From assembly GCF_026013525.1 (NCBI RefSeq), contig NZ_JAPDRA010000001.1, positions 558,001-622,000 of the forward strand: a DNA stretch of 64,000 bases, read 5' to 3'. Position numbers and translations under genes: made by a program. The notes under the pieces are model-generated. The model had not been told where the DNA came from. It searched no databases and was given only the letters and a program-made list of their open reading frames with translations. This DNA comes from Sphingomonas canadensis. Its GTDB lineage: Bacteria > Pseudomonadota > Alphaproteobacteria > Sphingomonadales > Sphingomonadaceae. Below, piece by piece: positions 60,148-64,000 of this stretch (its first letter is position 1; each line of letters starts with the position of its first letter).

Positions 60148-61257
60148 ATGAGCGCCTTTGCCGACTTCGCGAGGGATGACAGCGGCGGCGGCACCCTCCG
60201 CTTTACCGGCGATCTGTCGCTGGCCCGGCTCGGCGACCTGCCGGACCGGCTGGAGGCGCTTTCCGGCGATGTCGCGCGGATCGATCTGAGCGCGGTGGAC
60301 CGGATGGATACGGTCGGCGCCTGGCTGGTACACCGGCTCGCGCTGCGCCACGGCGCGGAGGTGGAGGGGCTGGGCGCCGATTCGCGCCACCTGTTCGATC
60401 AGGTCGCCAGCGCGGCCGATCGCCCGGCCGCGCCCCGCCCGGCCCCGCAGGGCGCGTTCGTGCGGCTGCTGGGCGAGGTGGGCGACGCGACGATCACCGC
60501 GGGCAGGACGATGTACGGCCTGCTCGGCTTCATGGGGGCGACGATGGTCGCCTTCTGGAACGTGGCGCGGCATCCCTCGCGCTTCCGCTTCCACGCCACG
60601 GCGCACCGGTTCGAGGTGGTGGGCGTATCCGCGCTGGGCATCATCGGGCTGATGAGCTTCCTGATCGGCATCGTCATCGCCCAGCAGGGCGCGGTGCAGC
60701 TCCGCCAGTTCGGCGTGGAGATCTATACGGTCGAGCTGGTCGGCCGCCTGTCGCTGCGCGAGCTGGGCATCCTGATGACCGCGATCATGGTGGCGGGCCG
60801 CTCCGGATCGGCCTTCGCCGCGCAGATCGGCACGATGAAGCTGACCGAAGAGGTCGATGCGATGCGCACCATGGGCGTTTCGACCATGGAGGCGCTGGTG
60901 GTGCCGCGCACCATCGCGGTGGTGGTGATGCTGCCGCTGCTCGGCTTCTATTCGGCGCTGATCGCGATCATCGGCGGTGGCGTGCTGTGCTGGGTCCAGC
61001 TAGATATCCCACCGGTCGCCTTTGTGGAGCGGCTGCGCACGGAGCTGCCGATGGTCGACATCTGGGTCGGCGTGCTCAAGGCACCGGTGTTCGGCGCGAT
61101 CATCGCCATCGCCGGATGTTTCCAGGGGATGCAGGTGGAAGGCGACGCCGAACAGGTCGGCCATCGCACCACCACCGCGGTGGTTCAGGCGATCTTCCTG
61201 GTGATCGTGCTCGACGCCTTCTTCGCGGTGTTCTTCAGCGAGATCGGCTGGATCTGA
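60148..61257 (+). CDS. mlaE: MlaE-family lipid ABC permease with N-terminal STAS domain
   Basis: The protein has 369 residues. The first 95 form a STAS/MlaB-like domain (L-R-F-T-G-D-L-S-L-A-R-L, I-D-L-S-A-V-D-R-M-D-T-V-G-A-W-L). The rest is the MlaE permease with G-I-V-I-A-Q-Q-G-A-V-Q-L-R-Q-F-G, L-R-E-L-G-I-L-M-T-A-I-M-V-A-G-R-S-G-S-A and G-T-M-K-L-T-E-E-V-D-A-M-R-T-M-G. It moves phospholipids between the membranes as part of outer-membrane asymmetry maintenance. In E. coli MlaB is separate; here it is fused. The gene overlaps mlaF by one base (TGATG). Confidence 0.93.
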   Translation: MSAFADFARDDSGGGTLRFTGDLSLARLGDLPDRLEALSGDVARIDLSAVDRMDTVGAWLVHRLALRHGAEVEGLGADSRHLFDQVASAADRPAAPRPAPQGAFVRLLGEVGDATITAGRTMYGLLGFMGATMVAFWNVARHPSRFRFHATAHRFEVVGVSALGIIGLMSFLIGIVIAQQGAVQLRQFGVEIYTVELVGRLSLRELGILMTAIMVAGRSGSAFAAQIGTMKLTEEVDAMRTMGVSTMEALVVPRTIAVVVMLPLLGFYSALIAIIGGGVLCWVQLDIPPVAFVERLRTELPMVDIWVGVLKAPVFGAIIAIAGCFQGMQVEGDAEQVGHRTTTAVVQAIFLVIVLDAFFAVFFSEIGWI

Positions 61258-62057
61258 TGGCGCCGGGCGAGACGATCATCCAGGTCCGCGGCCTGCGCAA
61301 CTGCTTCGGCGACCAGGTCATCCACGATCTGCTCGATCTGGACGTGCGGCGCGGCGAGATCCTGGGCGTGGTGGGCGGATCGGGCACGGGCAAATCGGTG
61401 CTGATGCGATCGATCATCGGGCTTCAGCAGCCCCAGTCGGGCACGATCGAGGTGTTCGGCGAGAGCACCGTCGATCGCGACGAGAAGGACCTGATCGAGA
61501 TCCGCAAGCGCTGGGGCATCCTGTTCCAGGGCGGCGCGCTGTTCTCCACGCTGACGGTGGCCGAGAACGTCCAGGTGCCGATCAAGGAATTCTATCCCGC
61601 GATCGGCCAGGCGATGCTGGACGGGATCGCGGCCTATAAGGTGACGATGACCGGCCTGCCGCCCGAGGCCGCGTTCAAATATCCAGCCGAGCTTTCCGGG
61701 GGAATGAAGAAGCGTGCCGGCCTGGCCCGTGCGCTGGCGCTCGATCCCGAGCTGCTGTTCCTCGACGAGCCGACCGCCGGGCTCGATCCGATCGGCGCCG
61801 CCGCATTCGACGAACTGACGCTGTCGCTCCAGCGCACGCTGGGGCTCACGGTGTTCCTGATCACGCACGATCTCGATTCGCTGCACGCGATCTGCGATCG
61901 GGTCGCGGTGCTGGCGGACCGGCGCGTGATCGCGGTTGGGACGATTCCCGAGCTCCTGGCGTTGGACCATCCGTGGATACAGGAGTATTTCAACGGGCCG
62001 CGCGGCCGCGTGGCGGCGGTGGGCGCGCACGGCGAAGGGGGCCGGGGCAGGACATGA
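61257..62057 (+). CDS. mlaF: MlaF-family ABC transporter ATPase
   Basis: The 266-residue ATPase has Walker A G-G-S-G-T-G-K-S-V near residue 39, the MlaF-typical Q-loop F-Q-G-G-A-L-F-S-T-L, ABC signature L-S-G-G-M-K-K-R-A-G-L-A-R-A, Walker B L-L-F-L-D-E-P-T-A-G-L-D-P and H-loop T-H-D-L-D-S. It powers the Mla lipid transporter with the STAS-MlaE permease upstream and MlaD downstream. An extra C-terminal tail rich in Gly and Arg follows the family end. Confidence 0.95.
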   Translation: MAPGETIIQVRGLRNCFGDQVIHDLLDLDVRRGEILGVVGGSGTGKSVLMRSIIGLQQPQSGTIEVFGESTVDRDEKDLIEIRKRWGILFQGGALFSTLTVAENVQVPIKEFYPAIGQAMLDGIAAYKVTMTGLPPEAAFKYPAELSGGMKKRAGLARALALDPELLFLDEPTAGLDPIGAAAFDELTLSLQRTLGLTVFLITHDLDSLHAICDRVAVLADRRVIAVGTIPELLALDHPWIQEYFNGPRGRVAAVGAHGEGGRGRT

Positions 62058-62064
62058 GGGGCTG

Positions 62065-63033
62065 ATGGAAACGCGATCGAACCATGTCCTGGTGGGTGCG
62101 GTGGTGCTGATCCTGCTGCTGCTGCTCGCCGTCTTCACGGTGTGGCTGGCGAAGATCGGCACCGGCAATGAGCGCCAGTACGACATCTTCTTCAAGCAAT
62201 CGGTGGACGGGCTCAGCCCCGGATCGGCGGTCACCTTTTCCGGCGTGCCTTCGGGCCAGGTGAAGGAGATATCCTTCTGGCGCCCCGATCCGCAGTTCGT
62301 GCGCGTGCGCATCAGCGTGAAGGCCGATGTGCCGATCCTGGAAGGCACCACCGCGACGATCCAGAGCAGCTTCACCGGCCCGTCGAACATCCAGCTCGAC
62401 GGCGCCGTGAAGGACGCCCCGCCGATCGTGTGCCCGCGCGAAAACCCGCGCGCGGCCTGCCCGCTGGGCGTGCCAGTGATCCCCACCAAGGCGGGCGGCC
62501 TGGGCGCGCTGTTCAGCTCCGCGCCGAAGCTGCTCGAACGGCTCTCGACGCTCACAGAACGGCTGACCGAGATGCTGGGCGACAAGAACCAGAATTCGAT
62601 CGCCGGCATCCTGGCCAATACCGACCGGCTGACCCGCGCGCTGGCCGATCGCGCGCCGGAAATCGCCGCCACGCTGGCGGAGACGCGCGTTGCCATCCAG
62701 AAGGCGGGCGTCGCGGCCGAACAGATCGGCCAGCTCGCCGCCACCACCAACGGCGTGCTCGCCGACGATGTGAAGCCGACGATCAAGAAGCTGAACGAGA
62801 CGATCGCCGCTGCGAAGCAGAGCGTGGAGACGCTCGACAAGACGATCGCCGCGGCCAAGCCGGGGGTCGACGCCTTCTCGCAAAAGACCGTGCCCGAGAT
62901 CGGCGAGCTGATCCAGGACCTGCGCGAGATGGCGGGCGCGCTCGCCTCCGTCGCGGAAAAGCTCGATCAGGGCGGCGCCGGCAGCCTGATCGGCGGCCAG
63001 AAGCTGCCCGACTATAAACCCGGCAAGAAGTGA
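62065..63033 (+). CDS. mlaD: MlaD/MCE-domain lipid transport protein
   Basis: The 322-residue protein has one N-terminal membrane helix (V-G-A-V-V-L-I-L-L-L-L-L-A-V-F-T-V-W-L), then an MCE domain (Y-D-I-F-F-K-Q-S-V-D-G-L-S-P-G-S-A-V-T-F-S-G-V-P-S-G-Q-V with the central hydrophobic pore loop region). A long periplasmic helical region follows (L-L-E-R-L-S-T-L-T-E-R-L-T-E and several A-A-A-K repeats), typical of alphaproteobacterial MlaD, which is longer than in E. coli. It forms the lipid-passing ring of the complex. It lies seven bases after mlaF. Confidence 0.94.
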   Translation: METRSNHVLVGAVVLILLLLLAVFTVWLAKIGTGNERQYDIFFKQSVDGLSPGSAVTFSGVPSGQVKEISFWRPDPQFVRVRISVKADVPILEGTTATIQSSFTGPSNIQLDGAVKDAPPIVCPRENPRAACPLGVPVIPTKAGGLGALFSSAPKLLERLSTLTERLTEMLGDKNQNSIAGILANTDRLTRALADRAPEIAATLAETRVAIQKAGVAAEQIGQLAATTNGVLADDVKPTIKKLNETIAAAKQSVETLDKTIAAAKPGVDAFSQKTVPEIGELIQDLREMAGALASVAEKLDQGGAGSLIGGQKLPDYKPGKK

Positions 63034-63041
63034 AGAGGCCC

Positions 63042-63629
63042 ATGAAGCATCGCGCGATCCTCGCTCCGCTGGCGTTCCTGCCGCTGGCCGCATGCGTCTC
63101 CTTCGGGGGCAAGGCGCCCACAGTGCCGCTGCTCACGCTCGTGCCAGAGGCGCAGCTTGCCGTTGGCGAGACGCGCAGCACGGGCGACGCGGCATCGATC
63201 ACCATCGCCGTGCCCGCCTTTTCGCAGGAGCTCGCCACGCCGCGCGTTCCGGTGCGCGCCGGCGGCACGGTCGCCTATCTCAAGGACACCCAATGGGTGG
63301 AGCCGCCCGCGCGCCTGTTTGCCCGGCTGCTGTCCGATACGGTGTCGGCGCGCACTGGGCGGGTGGTGCTTTCCACGCGCCAGTCGCTGATGTCGCCCGG
63401 CGCGCGGCTGACGGGGGAGCTGCGCCGCTTCGGGGTGGAGGCGGACACGCGCGAGGCGGTGGTCACTTATGACGCCTCGCTGATGCGCGGCAAGGATCCG
63501 GTGTTCGAGAAGCGCCGGTTCGAGGCGCGCGTGCCGGTGGCCGAAATCGCGCCCGCCGCGGTGGGCGATGCGCTCAACCAGGCAGCGAACCGCGTCGCCG
63601 GAGAGGTCGCGGCCTGGATCGGCTCCTAG
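63042..63629 (+). CDS. ABC-type transport auxiliary lipoprotein (PqiC/MlaC-position protein)
   Basis: The protein has about 195 residues with a lipoprotein signal peptide (L-A-P-L-A-F-L-P-L-A-A-C, Cys near residue 18). The body matches the ABC transporter auxiliary component family: P-A-F-S-Q-E-L-A-T-P-R-V-P-V-R, the Y-L-K-D-T-Q-W-V-E-P-P-A-R-L-F-A-R-L-L motif, then G-E-L-R-R-F-G-V-E. Such lipoproteins sit in the outer membrane and complete MCE transport bridges. ATG 63042 with AGAGGCCC upstream is preferred; GTG 63030 would overlap mlaD by four bases. Confidence 0.9.
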   Translation: MKHRAILAPLAFLPLAACVSFGGKAPTVPLLTLVPEAQLAVGETRSTGDAASITIAVPAFSQELATPRVPVRAGGTVAYLKDTQWVEPPARLFARLLSDTVSARTGRVVLSTRQSLMSPGARLTGELRRFGVEADTREAVVTYDASLMRGKDPVFEKRRFEARVPVAEIAPAAVGDALNQAANRVAGEVAAWIGS

Positions 63630-63640
63630 AGTGAGAGTCG

Positions 63641-63722
63641 CGGCCTCGGCCCGCTCCTCCACCCGGCCGCCCAACGGCAGTCTATTCTATGGGCGGCCGG
63701 GTGGGGGAGCGGGCCGAGGCCG
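63641..63722. repeat. Very long near-perfect inverted repeat (33-bp arms)
   Basis: Left arm 63641-63673 and right arm 63690-63722 are reverse complements over 33 bp with a single mismatch that would be a G-U pair in RNA, around a 16-nt AT-richer loop. It lies between the convergent stop codons at 63629 and 63743, so it could terminate transcription on both strands. There is no U-tract, and it is far longer than a normal terminator. Its arm sequence recurs in part at 21449-21520. Confidence 0.85.
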
Positions 63723-63742
63723 ATTACGCTAAAGGCGAACCG

Positions 63743-64000
63743 CTACCGCAGCCGGCGGACGCCCGGATCGACGTTGCAGATATCGGCGCCGCCCGCGGGC
63801 CGCACGAAGAACGCTTCGGCGCGGTTCTCGCGCGCGGCGATGAAGGCGGCGAAGCGCGGATTGTCGGTCGCGCGATACTGGAATCGCGGCCGTTCGTCCT
63901 CCGGCAACTGGCTGGCGAGCCGTACCGACAGGATCGGCGTCTGCTCCGCCGCCGTGGAATAAAGGCCCAGCGCCTCGCGCCCGCGCGGCAGCGTGGATAG
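63743..64000 (-). CDS. C-terminal part of a peptidyl-prolyl isomerase-type protein (partial)
   Basis: Only the last 85 residues are inside the window; the frame runs off the right edge. It contains Y-S-T-A-A-E-Q-T-P-I-L-S-V-R-L-A-S-Q-L-P and A-A-R-E-N-R-A-E-A-F-F-V-R-P-A-G, and ends D-I-C-N-V-D-P-G-V-R-R-L-R. This tail resembles the C-terminal extension of the long periplasmic cyclophilin-type isomerases of sphingomonads, but the catalytic domain is not visible, so the call is tentative. It is convergent with the Mla lipoprotein gene across the long inverted repeat. Confidence 0.55.
   Translation of the reverse strand, partial: LSTLPRGREALGLYSTAAEQTPILSVRLASQLPEDERPRFQYRATDNPRFAAFIAARENRAEAFFVRPAGGADICNVDPGVRRLR

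Noticed and set aside
1..64000. tRNA, rRNA, CRISPR array, insertion sequence, prophage or replication origin
   Set aside because: I examined the intergenic gaps and found no cloverleaf-like sequence, regularly spaced repeats, transposase or integrase, or DnaA-box cluster.

Overview
The window reads as a stretch of an alphaproteobacterial chromosome, most likely a member of the Sphingomonadaceae. The DNA is strongly GC-rich and gene-dense, with many 1-4 nt start/stop overlaps. The gene content fits this group: the CtrA inhibitor SciP, an alphaproteobacterial LexA box in front of imuA-imuB-dnaE2, a STAS-MlaE fusion in an Mla lipid-transport operon, a TonB-dependent receptor, and the tail of an extended cyclophilin at the right edge. 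I see no rRNA or tRNA genes, no CRISPR array, no intact insertion sequence and no replication origin.

Left part (1-13.97 kb): a truncated membrane protein, a ccdAB toxin-antitoxin pair, a flavin/PNPOx-fold protein with DUF2007, a methyltransferase plus GtrA protein facing a large GT-C-like membrane protein, MarC, an argB / yggT-DUF167-folD cluster, a queuosine-precursor transporter, a CNT nucleoside transporter, a secreted PQQ sugar dehydrogenase, a TPR protein and two tandem PaaI-type thioesterases.

13.97-16.87 kb is the least explained locus. A 50-residue acidic/hydrophobic peptide is followed by two adjacent, apparently paralogous cupin-plus-helical-repeat proteins and a winged-helix regulator with a degenerate receiver. 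I regard this as the best candidate for an undescribed system.

17-27 kb: crotonase and SDR genes, then a lower-GC insert carrying a DarT-DarG toxin-antitoxin module flanked by gene-poor DNA. An AHSA1-ArsR pair with two operators follows. Next is a second membrane protein that is a paralogue of the truncated one at position 1, and then a branched-chain 2-oxoacid dehydrogenase operon (E1 alpha, E1 beta, E2).

27-39 kb: TonB-dependent receptor with terminator, the SOS mutasome imuA-imuB-dnaE2 under an unusual LexA operator, fumarylacetoacetase-family hydrolase, purA, and a secreted amidohydrolase.

39-51.8 kb: a long leftward array (ATP-grasp/alpha-E fusion, transglutaminase, DnaJ-type chaperone, YihY, fabI, GNAT, aroC), a stand-alone LigD-type polymerase, the rightward pdxH-CDF-phzF-like operon and mnmA.

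51.8-64 kb: sciP behind a structured upstream region, two small YeaQ-type membrane proteins around a shared terminator, an RND efflux adaptor/pump pair, DUF445, a HAD phosphatase, the Mla operon (STAS-MlaE, MlaF, MlaD, lipoprotein), a very long inverted repeat, and the cyclophilin C-terminus.
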